A stretch of 64,000 nt of DNA from Hypholoma sublateritium FD-334 SS-4 (lineage: Eukaryota; Basidiomycota; Agaricomycetes; Agaricales; Strophariaceae). A program made the position numbers and the translations under genes. This document shows, piece by piece, positions 1 through 11,929 of the stretch. A model generated the notes under the pieces. The model was not told the DNA's origin, ran no database searches, and was given only the letters and a program-made list of their open reading frames with translations. The stretch lies in NCBI GenBank assembly GCA_000827495.1, contig KN817588.1, positions 149,677 to 213,676 of the forward strand, in the 5' to 3' direction. Each line of letters opens with the position of its first letter. Position 1 is the stretch's first letter.

Positions 1-2499
1 CTGGTTTTGGTATGCGAAGGATATCATTTAACTGTTAGGTGCTATGCATTGATATTTATCTGTTTGATATATTCGATTGTTGCATGATGCGGGTGCGAAT
101 GTTGTGTTTACATCACCTGCAAGTGTTGAAAGTTGAACATTGAAAAATCTGTAAATCACCACTGCGCTGAACTGATCACATCTGATCGTGGATACAGCCG
201 CAGAAATTCATAGATGTTATGCTTACTGTACAATATTTATTCGAGCTACCTAGTGATTGATGAGCAGTATAGATGGAATGACCATTTTCATACGATAATT
301 TTGTATGTCACGTTGATACGTAGTGCATTTGGCCCGCCTTCTCCTCTACGCTCTATATCCCACGTTCCTCTTACAGCTCTAAAATAAGGAATTGCGGTCT
401 CGATATACGGAGCGAGAACACAGGCATCAGCAGAGTTTCGCCGACATTTGCTTAGTGGCGTACATGAGGCTGCGAGAATCCAACCTTAGGCGATGCAACA
501 CGGAATATCAACTTGCTGACGTGCCACCCTTAAGCTCGGTGTCGAGCTGCGCATGATAAGATCGACCTTTTCACGGGCGGCGCCTCGTGTACGGGCTTAT
601 CGTGGCTGGGTCTAGGAAGACCGCGAAGCTCACCTGCAGTGACGGGTTTGTGATGGGTACTAAAATTAGTCCTGGCTTCTGCCCTCAGCTACATCCAATA
701 TTGGCCACCCGATCAAAAGCGTACGGTGCTCGGTAAAGACATTCCGCTTTAAGTATCTGACTTGTATAGAGATAGTGCGGGTTAGATGTAACGTTAGTGC
801 TACTCTTACTCTATAAGCGTTACCGGACCACCCTATGCCATGCAAAGCGATGCGTCATTCAACTGTTCTAGGTCAATGAGCCCAATATCCTTAGTGCCAC
901 ATATGCTTAAAGGTCGATCGATAAACAAAAACAATTTTAGTCTTGAACTTTCACTGACTTACTCGGGGATGATACACGCGTCGTGCAGAACGAGACTAGG
1001 AATCCAATCACCGTGGAACGCAGCCCGATCGAATTTCAGTCGATCGTACTACTCACCCACTTACTCATCTGTGATACACACGTCAGAAAAAGAGTGGGTA
1101 GGTGATTACTCACCGTGGAGCAAATCATCAAGACATGCTATGCAGTAGCGATGGCATACAGGAGCCAAACATTAAGCCCTCTGCAAAGGAATATGCACAG
1201 CGACCCATTTAGGCGCCCCAAAACGACTGCGCGCCAGGGCGCTTGGCTGTGAGAACATGTAATGCTCTACATGGACAGGTGGCGCACACCGTGGCGCGGC
1301 GCTGACGATGCATTGGGTAAAGCCAAATTAAGTACGTGAGCGCAGAGCGCGCCGACTCCTTATATGGATGTATGAGTGATCTCGCGCGTATTTCGGACGG
1401 TCGGGCGGCCCCGTATAATTAAGCGCGAATGGTCAATCAGCCCCGCTGGAGTGGAAAGCTTAGAAGGGGTAAGGAGGAATAAATCTGCGCTGTGATACCA
1501 TGAATAGGTGCTGTAAACAGGGTGGATGATCGCGCGGAGGTCGGGGGCTAAGTTGCAAGCTGGTCAGTACATGTGGATTCCGCCGCTGTAAAGGAAAATG
1601 GTTGTATGGTATTCCGACCTATCAATAGGAAAGTTCGTAATGTGTACGCGAAGGCATTACAGCCTTCAGAAGGCGGTTCCGAAATAGCGAGTTGATTGCG
1701 CGCGGTGGAATTATAATTGCGCGCTGGGAGGCAGCTCTACGTAGCTGTGAAGCAAATATGTACATCGCCTAACAAGGAAAGCGAGTCGCACAGGACTCCG
1801 TCGAGCTACATGTACGTCCACTCTAAGCAAGTGAATTTCACCTGAATTCGACGGGAATCACGCCTGTTCTCGCCGGGCCGTTCCATACCAAACGTGAGTA
1901 TGTCCGAGCTAGGGCCGAGAAGGGCAAATGAGAACGAAAGCAGACTTCCATAGATATATTTACTACAATCGGCAGCGTGAGCTGTGGAATAGCCAATAGG
2001 TGAATAGGGCATATAAGTGAAAATCAGGACACGCATACTGCGCCGTCTCCTGCCCGCGACGCGAGACGACTTTCTAATGTAGGAAATAGACGCGCTGGGT
2101 GATATAAACGAATAAGTAACTGATAAGGTAACTTTTGCCTCGCGCGGCCCCTTTCGCCCTGTCGAGGCCGCGCCGCGATGCCCGAATGTCATTTTATGGT
2201 TTCTCGGTCAAGTCCTAAGCCAAGGCTTGATGATAGCCTCCTGTCCAAGGAGACGTGCGAACGAAAGCTTGCACGATCCGTGCTAAGTATGTGCACGGAG
2301 GGTCACACGCAGCGGCGAGCTGCAGCGACGGAATATGCGGTCAGCCGGGTGACTGAGCGCCACCGGTGGTCCAAACGGGTGGGTGCGACTCCCCATAGGT
2401 GGAATATGGAGAAGGGTCGGGAGAGATGCGGGAGGCCGGAAGTTGAGTCATTCGAGAATATTGCCTTCTTCGCCAGCGTGGTGTTGAGCGCATAACTGC
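1..2499. other. No recognisable gene (left edge)
   Basis: The open frames here (the longest are 128 codons on minus at 1806-2192 and 102 codons on plus at 840-1148) show no family signature and no intron-bounded continuation. The only structure I see is an imperfect tandem duplication of about 62 bp near 957-1130, where a GATACACRCGTC block and a TCACCGTGGA block each recur. The stretch is the downstream flank of the first DUF6699 gene. Confidence 0.5.
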
Positions 2500-3210
2500 C
2501 TAGGCGACATTGAGATCCCACACACCCGGCCCCTCGAGCGTTCCAGAGAGGCCCATGAAACGCGTACATCCCATGAGCAAGTCGATGTTCTTGATTCCCT
2601 TGCGCTCTTCGCGCGCCCTTTCCTCGGCGTTACGGATAGATCCCGTGCGCACGTAGTACGCAGCATCGACTCCTTCTCTCCGTTCACCGTCCGGTAGTTC
2701 GGCGTAGTCGACGGGATGAATTGGGTGGCGGAGCTGGCGGTAAATAGAGAGTAAAATGTCGGCCACAGTTACATAGTTGCCCTGCGCTGACGGAGGCGGG
2801 GATACCTCTATCTCATGCATGAGGAGGGGGTGCGTGATAATGAGAGACTGGACGGGCGGAGAGGTTGCGTATTCTGCGAAAGCGTGAATGGGATATCTGC
2901 CATGACCGCTTGTCGGTGGGTTTATCATGTCGAATTCGAAAGCGGGATCGGTCTGAGGCGCATAAGCTAGGAGAATGTGGATTTGCATAGGTTTTGGTAG
3001 GACAATTTCGGGGTATAGGTCGGCCTGATTCCAGTGGGGGGTTGTTGGGTATACGATATGTCGGTATTCGTCATCTTCGTCTGGGGGCGGTGTGAGAATG
3101 TCAGGAGAGGACGACGAAGGCAGTGACGACACAGTGAGAGATGGAGACGGCGTAGCTGAGCCGCCAGAGTATATCTTGTTAGTCGGTGCGAAGTGCACGC
3201 GTTTCGACAT
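2500..3210 (-). CDS. DUF6699 domain protein, paralogue 1
   Basis: This single-exon gene encodes a 236-residue protein of the basidiomycete DUF6699 family, whose biochemical role is unknown. The start is supported by the N-terminal motif KRVHFAPTN (residues 3-11), which typically opens these proteins. A Ser/Pro/Thr-rich, probably disordered segment with an acidic DEDD follows (about 20-50). The conserved core runs from about residue 145 (YVTVADILLSIYRQLR) to the C-terminal KGIKNIDLLMG / FMGLSG / WDLNV block (about 204-235). There is no signal peptide or membrane segment, so it is probably cytosolic or nuclear. It is the first of four minus-strand paralogues and lies 1.8 kb from the next. A TATA-like box lies 51-57 nt upstream of the ATG. 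The family call is from remembered motif pattern, not a search. Confidence 0.85.
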   Translation of the reverse strand: MSKRVHFAPTNKIYSGGSATPSPSLTVSSLPSSSSPDILTPPPDEDDEYRHIVYPTTPHWNQADLYPEIVLPKPMQIHILLAYAPQTDPAFEFDMINPPTSGHGRYPIHAFAEYATSPPVQSLIITHPLLMHEIEVSPPPSAQGNYVTVADILLSIYRQLRHPIHPVDYAELPDGERREGVDAAYYVRTGSIRNAEERAREERKGIKNIDLLMGCTRFMGLSGTLEGPGVWDLNVA

Positions 3211-5053
3211 GGCGGGATATGAGGGGCGGGTCTGCGCCTGGGAACAGGTCTTAGGGTTTGCTTATATGGCAACGGCGGTCGTGCCCAAAACACCGCTGAA
3301 TGGCTCTCAGGCTGGGCTAAATGGGGTTAGTAAGCTGGCCGGAGTATGATGCCGTTCCGGACAGCAGATGGGCGCACAGTTCCATCCCAGGTCGCCCTTC
3401 GCTTTCATCTTCAAAGGTCGACCAGAGAGCTGGAAGCGGATTGCAGGATAGCTCAGGGTTCGTGGAGGATCCACTGAGAGGGAGAAACGGTTCATCGAAA
3501 ATCGTACAGCGGGTAATACGGTCTACCGCCGCGACAGTCCCAGAAAGGATGACAAAAGAACGTCGAATTAGTTGCAAATCAATCAATGCAGAGCAGGTCT
3601 GACGCACCTAAGATAGACATCAGATCAGTCTTTAGCCTCATTCCAATCATCGTTCAGACTGCCTACAAGAGGGACAGGTTTCGGTCCCCAATTCATCTAT
3701 CAGGTTGTTAAAATCTAGTAAGACATTCATACAGGCCAGAGTGATAATCTTACGCTGGCATCGATACTGTTAGATCACGGCGTAGAGCATACTTACTGAT
3801 GAGACCGACCTATCGCGAAAATAAAACAACACAGGTGTTCGCTCGGCGTCTTCAGGCAAACACGGAATATGCCAGCCACGTCTCAGTGGGTAGAGACGAC
3901 AGTTCAAGGCAAGGAAAGGAGTAGTGGCTTACCCTGTGCGCCCGAATTATGACCCAGAACTAACTTGGCCTTGAACTCGCCGGTTTCTTCATTGTTCATT
4001 CTGAAACATCCATCTGTCGTTGTTGTATGCTTCCCATGGCAAACGGCTATTGCCGTGTTCATTGATAGATAGCACAGCAAGTGCGGAAATTAATTTTGGA
4101 GAAAGGCCAGACGATGCAAGATATGTACTCAGAGCATAGAGCGGTGTTGGGGGATGTAAGAAGAGGAATGCATAGTGGAGTTGCCTTATCATGATGTGGG
4201 ACGCCTCGAGGCGACAATGTGGTTCATTTGATATCCTACGTGCGAATATATACACGTGATGTACTTAATCACTGGACGTACATAGTTGACGCGTTGTTAT
4301 GCGAGAAGATATTTCCATACTCTGTATCTCAATCGCCACGTTTGGGTGTCGAGTTCATTATCAAAATACAGAGACTAAGCTTCTTGGTCGTTTGTGTGAA
4401 CTTCAGAGAGAAAGACCCCAATATACATCCCAGAGAATGCCTGAATCTGTCAAGAATCTATTATCTCATATTTATTCACAATTTTGACAGAAGAATAGAG
4501 CAGCAAAGCTAATAAAGCAATGGTATCATATGTATGAAAGCTCTTCGATAGACTTGCCTTGGTTTTCTGACCTCCTTGTCTACTGAATTCCGGCACTGAT
4601 TTTAGCGTACGTTTGACTAAGGTCACGGCTACGTCCGACATTTGTTGACAACCAAGTCAGGCACTTCGATGTTAAGTTTACTGTATCTTTCTCACTGATT
4701 CTCTCTTTTTCGATTCAAAAAGAGATACTGTCTGCCAGCATTCTCGTCTTTTCTAGTATGCATCTGCTATCCATCCCCACAGCACCGATCGACCCCAAAG
4801 ACTTCAGTGAATGTAAAGCTAGCTATCTTTCTCGCTGGAGAAATCGATCAAGATCGCCAATTAAAGAGTCGCGGCAGAAGTCGCAGTATGATGCCTATCG
4901 TGTCGTAAATCTGGAAGCCACGTTCTCGTAAAGCTGCGGAAATAATTGAAGGTTTCTATAAATTGACTTACAACGTGCAGTACGGTAATACAGTAAGGGT
5001 AAAGTACTCGCGAGTGATCGGAAAGTTGTACGTAGCGCTTTTAGCAATAAGGG
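3211..5053. other. Intergenic region between DUF6699 paralogues 1 and 2
   Basis: It contains the promoter of paralogue 1 at its left end. Plus and minus frames of 80-110 codons at 3092-3607 overlap that promoter and have no family signature. I see no repeat or RNA gene. Confidence 0.4.
3261..3267 (-). promoter_or_regulatory. TATA-like box of DUF6699 paralogue 1
   Basis: The minus strand reads CCATATAAGC here, 51-57 nt before the ATG at 3210. That is a usual position for a fungal TATA element when the 5' UTR is short. Confidence 0.4.
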
Positions 5054-5791
5054 TCAAGGTGAGCGGTACACAGTTTTCTTAGAACGATCAAAATGAAGCA
5101 GCCAATATCGAGCACCGGGCTCAACGGAAATACCCTCCAGCACATGGTCGTCCAGCAGGAAGTCCATGTACTGGATGCCTTTGTCTCCCCCACGTCGCTG
5201 CGATTCCTCCCAGATAATGCGTTTCATCGAATCAGACCGGATTCCAAACATAGACGAGCCTGTACTAATCTGGGCCTCGAGAGTAGCCCGGATAGCGCCG
5301 TATATCCGTCCCACCGTGATATAATTAAGTCCCGGCGCTGGTGTTACCACGATGTCGTCCATCAACCTATCCGAGCGTAAGATAATTTGAGGAACTCGCG
5401 GGATTACAGATGCATAGTCGCCGTCGTAGACCGTGGAGCCGCGTGTACTGTGTACGTCCCATGGAATGCGCTGCGCGCTCAACATGCTGGCACTCATAGG
5501 CGGCGCCATAAATGAAGGCTTCGCATACGTCTGTATACCGGGCAAATCATTTGAATAGTATGCATAGCGGGAGTCCTCCTCGTCCCAGATACGAATGTTG
5601 TCATCAAATTTCGGGAGGGGAGGAGTAGACGGTTCATCACTGGACGGGGTTGGAGGGGAGGCCCGAGGCGGAGGACCACCGGTTTCGTTGTCGGAGGGCG
5701 CTGGGGTAACCGCGATGTGGCGTGTGACGATGTATAGCTTCTCTCGAGGGTTAAATCGAACGCGTCGCGGACCAGATCCTATTGAATACAT
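5054..5791 (-). CDS. DUF6699 domain protein, divergent paralogue 2
   Basis: A single-exon frame of 245 residues. The N-terminal PRRVRFNP (residues 8-15) is the divergent counterpart of the family KRVHFAP motif and supports this start. A Pro/Ser-rich acidic linker (about 30-65) follows. The core is recognisable but divergent: YITVGRIYGAIRATLE corresponds to the VTVxDVLxAIYRxLR helix, and KGIQYMDFLLDDHVLEGIS ... YWLLHF to the C-terminal block. A basic tail (RSKKTVYRSP) extends past the usual end. No targeting signal is visible. It is the most diverged of the six paralogues, so family assignment is a little less certain. Function is unknown. Confidence 0.75.
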   Translation of the reverse strand: MYSIGSGPRRVRFNPREKLYIVTRHIAVTPAPSDNETGGPPPRASPPTPSSDEPSTPPLPKFDDNIRIWDEEDSRYAYYSNDLPGIQTYAKPSFMAPPMSASMLSAQRIPWDVHSTRGSTVYDGDYASVIPRVPQIILRSDRLMDDIVVTPAPGLNYITVGRIYGAIRATLEAQISTGSSMFGIRSDSMKRIIWEESQRRGGDKGIQYMDFLLDDHVLEGISVEPGARYWLLHFDRSKKTVYRSP

Positions 5792-7416
5792 CTAGAGACC
5801 ATCGTTAGCATGAGCAGGGTAAGGTATTGAGGTTGATACCTTACGTCTTTTGTTTAGGCTCTTCCAGTGGTATGCGGGATACAAGGGCCACAACGGCTTA
5901 TGTGGCTGTCAGTTTTGGTGAAACGTAAAGTACCCTTACAGAACTTTATAGTGCCGCATGTGTGGCCAAACGTAAGTTACAGCGGTGAGTAGAAGTTCAC
6001 GCATATCTAATTATAGTATCAACGTCCATCGCCAACTTGAAGTACGCTTAGTCGGACTGGTACACAATGTCGCTCCAACGGGCCGTTAAAAATACGCTGT
6101 ACCTCTTTCTCCTGTAAGTCCACTGATCACGAAGGCAAAGCCGCTGCATTCGCGAGTTTTCTCACAGTCTCGAACTCTGGTCTCGCTCGATGTAGGAAGC
6201 ATGCTTTAGGTACAGCCTCGGGAGAGGCAAAGCTGCATTACGCGGGCGAGCTCGTCATGCCTCATGTTCTTCATCATACGTAACTTTATATTTATGGTGA
6301 TGTGCGTTGGCGGAGGCTATGCTTTGTTAATCCGTGGACAGGCCAAACTATCTTGGCCATGAGAGTGCTCAACGGCTCCTCCGGAGGTTAGGGTTAGCCG
6401 TACTTCGATATCAGTTTTGCATCTTGAGCGCAGACGCGAGTCCCGCAAATTTTGGAGCTACTGCCTGCGGATATCGGACATTCTCGCACTGTGACATGGC
6501 CTTCATAGGCTCAGAGTTCCCCATTTAAGCGCAAATCGCATGATACAGCACCGTCTATTAATATACTTGTGCTTCATACACGAAATCATGTGTACCTATC
6601 TTATCGCGGTGGGATCTCATATTCTGACATTATCTCTCTGGATCTGAGATATATAGCTGCTAAACCCAATGCCACCATTGACCGCGGCGCCGAGCACTGG
6701 TGACCGTCGCAATTACCTCCACAGTTGTGCTATGAGAAATGGTTTTGCCACGCCATATATACGGCCTCACACATACGAGGCTTCATGGTTCCGAGAATGG
6801 TGCTGAATGCCCCACCCTCTGGCCATCCCTGTACTCGAAGAGCCTGTGTCGGGGAATTTTCGGTGTTAATTGCACATCTCCAGTGGGCGTCTAATCTCTA
6901 GAGGTGGGCCCCATTCAAATTGATGCGTCTTATTCTCTGCGCAGGCGCTGGTGAAGCGTACTCTATGTCTGATAGCTGTTGTAAGACGATCTTGGAGGAA
7001 TTCAAAGCATCGAACGCCCAGCGGCTCTTCAAGCTTCACAGCTCACGCTGCCTCGTGTTCGACTCGGAACAGAATTCAAACGGACGATCGAATATATTAC
7101 AAGAATAGACATGCTATGTTAACACCCGGCCCGCTGTCTGCCACCCGGTCTCATAGTCGCGGTGAGCCTGGGTGAGTCAGGATCTGTCACTATCTGGTTT
7201 GGAGATATGATTAAAAGTTGGCTTCCACTGACTGCTCTGTCTCATCGCATCTCCGTAGTAGCGCAAGAGTGATTTATGTAAAGTATCTAGTGGTGTTTGC
7301 TGCGCAAACCGTTCAACTTGACATTAATACAAGTGTATGAAGAATATTTACAGGGAGATTAAAATTAGTGCTAGAGTAGTTTGTAAAACTCATAATTAAA
7401 GACAGTGCTCCTCATA
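5792..7416. other. Intergenic region between DUF6699 paralogues 2 and 3
   Basis: No frame longer than 74 codons lies in this gap, and none shows a recognisable signature. I see no repeats or RNA genes. The sequence is AT-leaning compared with the adjacent coding regions. Confidence 0.4.
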
Positions 7417-8142
7417 TCACTCGCGTGATGAAATAATACCGATATGTAATGTTAAATTGCGTGTCCCAGATTCAGAAGAAATACCAACAAACTGACGCGA
7501 TTCCAGCATAAAGTCGATCCGTCGAAGAGGCTCTTTCTCCGCTGGCAGGACGAATTCGCGGCATCGCATTTCACGAGCCTTGAAAACTTGTCCCCGGATA
7601 TACGGAGGCAATTCTTCGGCATCGACCTTGCTCACGATCTTCGACGTATTCTCCCAAATAGCCATGAGTGTATCGTGCAAGGTGGGGTAGCTTCTTCCCC
7701 GCGCATTCAGTACGATATTCCACTTGTAGATTCCGTCAACGCTTATCGAAAACGTTGATAGCGGAGCTTGATCCGCCTTCCACACCACAGCCGGAGCATC
7801 GCCGTGGACAGAGAGGATATCGAGCGTGTCGGGATGCTGGGCCATGTCCCACACGAAATTGACCGCTGGACTAATGAATGAATGTGGGAGTGTGCTATCG
7901 TTTCCCTCCTCCGGTGAGTATTGTAGATCTTCGCTAGCGGGAGGCGTTGCCAGAATGCTCGAGCCATCGCTGGCGGTCGAGGTTGAATCACTTTGGGAGG
8001 AAGAGCTGTATGAAATTCCTAATGATTTGGGATTATTAATGGGCGAGATTTCAGTTTCCGAGTCGGAATATCTGTCGATATACTCGTCGCGGGTAGCAAA
8101 GCGAATTCGCTTCTTGGGTATTCCGGTGCTTGGGGTGGGCAT
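7417..8142 (-). CDS. DUF6699 domain protein, paralogue 3
   Basis: A single-exon gene of 241 residues when started at the Met of MPTPSTGIPKKRIRF. An in-frame Met at 8172 would add ten residues with no family resemblance. KKRIRFATRDEY is the N-terminal motif, followed by a Ser-rich acidic linker. The core includes FVWDMAQHPDTLDI (about residue 100-113), a SYPTLHDTLMAIWE helix, and the terminal RRIDFMLESRQFVGISSESG ... LTLHI block. It is closest to paralogue 4, sharing the WDMAxHPxxL block and the MRCREFxL motif before the last block, so the two look like a local tandem duplication. There is no signal peptide or membrane segment, and the function is unknown. Confidence 0.82.
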   Translation of the reverse strand: MPTPSTGIPKKRIRFATRDEYIDRYSDSETEISPINNPKSLGISYSSSSQSDSTSTASDGSSILATPPASEDLQYSPEEGNDSTLPHSFISPAVNFVWDMAQHPDTLDILSVHGDAPAVVWKADQAPLSTFSISVDGIYKWNIVLNARGRSYPTLHDTLMAIWENTSKIVSKVDAEELPPYIRGQVFKAREMRCREFVLPAEKEPLRRIDFMLESRQFVGISSESGTRNLTLHIGIISSRE

Positions 8143-9289
8143 TCTGAGGCAATGAGTGCTTCGAATATGCAACCTATCGCGTAAAGTTTCAAAGGGTGAC
8201 TAGCTATGCGAGACTCGGGGTGAGCCTTGGAGGGGAAGAAAGGGCATAAGTAATGCGGCACCAGCAGGGGTTCGAGGATACATAAACCGTGCACTGCCTG
8301 ATCCGGTTAAGTAATACTAGGCACATCCCCATCAGCCCATCTAACCGACGCCGTTCGGCCCCTTCTCCATTTGGGAAGCGTCAGTCTCCCGTGGTGCTGC
8401 AGTCCCCGTGGGTTCCCCGTGTCGTCGTGAAGCAAACTACTTTAGCTAACTCGATTCATAATACGGATGTGTCAGATATAGTGAGGCTAGCATGCGCGGA
8501 CGGAGGCAGATTCTTCTTAAAAGGCGTCGATACACCGTGCGCGCTCTACATCTATTCAAGGGTGAAATTTTTTTCCAAAGCTGTGGCGGGTTCCCGAGTA
8601 GCCTATTCATATTGAACTTATCTAAATGCAATAAATATACTGGTTGTTCTGCACACAATTTTCCTTAGCCCATGAATATCTCTATTTTTTTACACTGAAA
8701 CCATTAAGTGAAGTCTAGATGGTGCGGGTGGATACTGGACAATTCATGAGAATTAGCTGATCTAACGATTGGACGGCTTGCGTGGTCCACGATGCAGGGG
8801 AGTCATAGGCTGGCAGCGCCAGTACGTGTCAGTATTGATCCAGTCAACAATGCAACATTAAATCAGTCTATAAATAGACAGGCGCCCGTCCTCATCGCAA
8901 CGGGACCTGGGTGCGATCTTGCCATAGTGCTATTCCGGAGGGACGTGATAAATGCTCAGAGCATGCCAAACACCTATACGGTCAGAAATAGGGATCCCCG
9001 TGGACAACCTTGGGCGCGGCGTATTCGTACAATAGACTAGAGACGCACCTGAGTCCTGACTGACCCAAGAGGCTGATTGATGGGCAAGTCCGCTAATCAG
9101 GTGGCAAGTGAGAGGTGATCACCAGAAGGTATACAGATACACGCTATGATTTATACATACATGAACAAACGTAGAAGATAGGAGATGTATCGATGGATGC
9201 ATGCTGACAATGAATGAGTAATGATGAGTCAATGATGAGTCAATGATGATGGTGTGGTTTAGTAGTGGGGTATAACATATACAATGCGA
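8143..9289. other. Intergenic region between DUF6699 paralogues 3 and 4
   Basis: It contains the promoter side of paralogue 3 and a short tandem repeat near 9220. Frames of 60-108 codons at 8289-8658 and 8792-9040 have no signature. Confidence 0.4.
9220..9251. repeat. Short tandem repeat, 11-bp unit
   Basis: AATGATGAGTC occurs twice exactly at 9220-9241 and is followed by a partial third unit (AATGATGATG). It lies just beyond the stop of DUF6699 paralogue 4. Confidence 0.85.
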
Positions 9290-10054
9290 TTAGATCTTTT
9301 GAGACGGAAGAACCCCAACGTTGATTGTGAGCTTTCCAGTCCCGGGCGATGCTGATATCCCCAGGAACCGACGCGCGCCTAATAGGAAATCAACGCGCCG
9401 GAGACCCTCTTGCGCAGTGTTTAACGCGAATTCCCGGCACCGGGCCTCCCTGCTTTCGAATAGCCGGCGCCGGGTCTGCTCATCTAGAACATCGACGTCC
9501 TGCCTCGCAGCCAGCTTCATCATATTCGTGTGGATCGCGACGAGCGCGTCTAGTAGCGTCGGGTACGCCCGTCCCTCGTCCGCCTCGGCGACGACCGACC
9601 ACACATAAATGCCTTCGAGGACAAATACAAGACTCCGCAGTGGCTGACGCGTGACTTCCGTCCGGCCTGCGGGGTCGTCACCCTCCATTGGGACGAACTT
9701 GAGCCCTTCCGGGTGTGTGGCCATGTCCCAGATAAATGCGGCGCCAGTGTCCAGAGCGGGATGCAGGACCGGAAGCGCTACTTCGAAGCACGGCGCACAC
9801 TGAGAGAGCTCCATCTGTACTTCTGAGCGCGTGGACGAAATGAAGTTAGCGTCGCTCGGGAGCGCGGCGAAGCGCAAGTCCGGCGGCGAATGTTCGTTCT
9901 TGATATGTGGGTTGAACAATTTTCCTGTGGGAGTGCGTAGGAGCTCATCGTCCTCTGAGTCGGAAGAGGGTAGCTCGTACTTCGTGTCGGTCGCGGCGAA
10001 GCGTAGGTGCTTCTTCACTGGGGTCACTGACGTGAGCGATGTGTTGGCTTGCAT
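9290..10054 (-). CDS. DUF6699 domain protein, paralogue 4
   Basis: A single-exon gene of 254 residues. The N-terminal KKHLRFAATDTKY (about residues 14-26) is the family opening motif, followed by an acidic SDSEDDE cluster. The core contains FIWDMATHPEGLKFVPMEGDDP (around residue 110), an AYPTLLDALVAIHTNMMK helix, and the C-terminal RRVDFLLGARRFLGIS ... LTINV block. It is highly similar in arrangement to paralogue 3. The coding sequence is GC-rich at third positions. A TATATATAA element lies about 130 nt upstream of the ATG. Function is unknown; the family identification is by motif pattern. Confidence 0.85.
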   Translation of the reverse strand: MQANTSLTSVTPVKKHLRFAATDTKYELPSSDSEDDELLRTPTGKLFNPHIKNEHSPPDLRFAALPSDANFISSTRSEVQMELSQCAPCFEVALPVLHPALDTGAAFIWDMATHPEGLKFVPMEGDDPAGRTEVTRQPLRSLVFVLEGIYVWSVVAEADEGRAYPTLLDALVAIHTNMMKLAARQDVDVLDEQTRRRLFESREARCREFALNTAQEGLRRVDFLLGARRFLGISASPGTGKLTINVGVLPSQKI

Positions 10055-11929
10055 GACTGAAATATCGGCTGAGGGGCCGATTAATCATTAGACTGAGTTC
10101 ATTCGCGGGGAGTGAGGCATAAAATACCTGGTAGTTATTGAAAGCAGTTGTCACAATAGACGGAATGGATCATGACAGAGGTTATATATACAGCGGAATG
10201 GTGTACTGCAAAGATATTGCGCGTGCGTATGTAATGGTATCAAGTCGCATCACGCCCTTATTCAGAGCATAGCCTACACCGCATCATCCCCATTTAGGAA
10301 CCCACCGCCTTCCGCCAACTGCCAAATGGTCCAAACGGCGGGATTGATACACATCGAGCGGGATCCAAGACGGGGTCAGACTGGTGTATAGACGATGGTT
10401 CGATCATTGATCTCATTGCCCACACAGTATGCTGGGTCGGCATTCGTAGTTGCATTATGTGCTTGCCTGAAGAATCTAGATGACTGTGATGCGCAGAGCT
10501 TGCGCGCCGCCTTACATTCCGATTTCGTGTACATGGAATGTAATAATAGAATGTAGACTGTCAGTGTGACACGTTTAACGACGTGCGCGTGGGGCGCGGC
10601 GGCGACGACGGCCACTGTATTCGGCCACTGCCGGGCTAGGCCGCCGCGCAGCATCTGCACACCTTTCTATATTTAGGCCGGACAAGCGCACCTTTCTAAG
10701 TAGCTTCTGTGGGCGTGCGGCTCTACCCTACCCCACCTCTTTGGTATGGAGGATATCGAGTCATACTGATGCACCGTCGGGCTGCGCTTCCCACTCGAAC
10801 ATACACTTGGGGTGTCGGCAACTCTGGATGATTGAGCACCACAGATCGTGCAATATAATGGGCCGACTGTGTCAGACATCGGCGCTCAAACGAATGAATG
10901 CTAATAGTGGATGAATGTACGTACTCCCTTACCGTACTTCGTACTCCGAGATCTAGGTTTATCTATATCAAGACCCAATGTGTCAATAGATCAGATTGAT
11001 CATACGGATCGCACTGCGTCCATTCATGCCGGAGGCGTATGGGGCTTCAAACCTCAAATCTTATCATATAGGCATATATCATCTACTTTCCTAATTCTGG
11101 TTTTTGCAATGTTGTGCAGGGTAACGGTGCTCTGTAGCCTAAGTATATCTTCAGACACCCGTCCAGCACTGATTGAATATTTTTCTGGTCCACATGGACT
11201 GATATAAGTATTCTACGAGAGTCAGACCATGTGCAAGGTATTGATGGTGGCAGATGAGTGTTATCGCGACATTGGCTGATTTAATTCACTGCAGCATAAA
11301 AGTCACATAATTGTGGGCCCACTGTCAGTATATAGAGCGATTTTTTAGGCTGAGTAAGCGCTCAGCGCACGATAGCGGATGGCTCAGGGAAGAGGAAGTC
11401 GCAGCAATGGTATAAACAGCACAGTCGCCCCAAACTAAAGTTTCCCGACTTCCTCGCGATCAGCCTTCGATATTAAGGGGTGTGCAGCTTCAACCAGGAC
11501 GAGGCCCCACCTCAGCCGCTGCATGTCAGTCCCAGTTGTGAAACACACTTTACATGCGCCCTGCTTTGATCGATTCCGTTCCACTTTCCTGGTGGTAAGC
11601 CAATGAATTTTTACCACATTAAGATGGGGTCTAAATTGAATTAAATTCTGTCTTCTCACAAACAGCGATGTCAGTTTATGGGTTTATGGTAACCGAAAGC
11701 GAAGGACGTCGTAGACAATCACAGCGGGGCGTGGGAGGTACTGTCGTATCATTATAAGTAGGAATCTGAACACGTTCATTTACCTACGCTGTGGCGCACG
11801 CGCGTTGTCTTTCTTTCGTGCGATCGATCGATGAACTCTCTTCTCTGCCGAAATGAAATGTAGATTGACGTGTGCCCACTTTCCGCCTATATACAAGCGC
11901 CCAGTCAGCGGATCACGGCCACTCACATG
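10055..11929. other. Intergenic region, no gene recognised
   Basis: This holds the upstream region of paralogue 4 followed by unannotated DNA. Open frames do not exceed 98 codons and none looks like a known family. The segmental duplication begins near its right edge. Confidence 0.4.
10181..10190 (-). promoter_or_regulatory. TATA-like element upstream of DUF6699 paralogue 4
   Basis: The minus strand reads TATATATAAC about 130 nt before the ATG at 10054. This fits a core promoter if the 5' UTR is about 100 nt; nothing else supports it. Confidence 0.3.

Noticed and set aside
1806..2192. Minus frame of 128 codons
   Set aside because: No motif and mixed composition; it lies in the 3' flank of the first DUF6699 gene.
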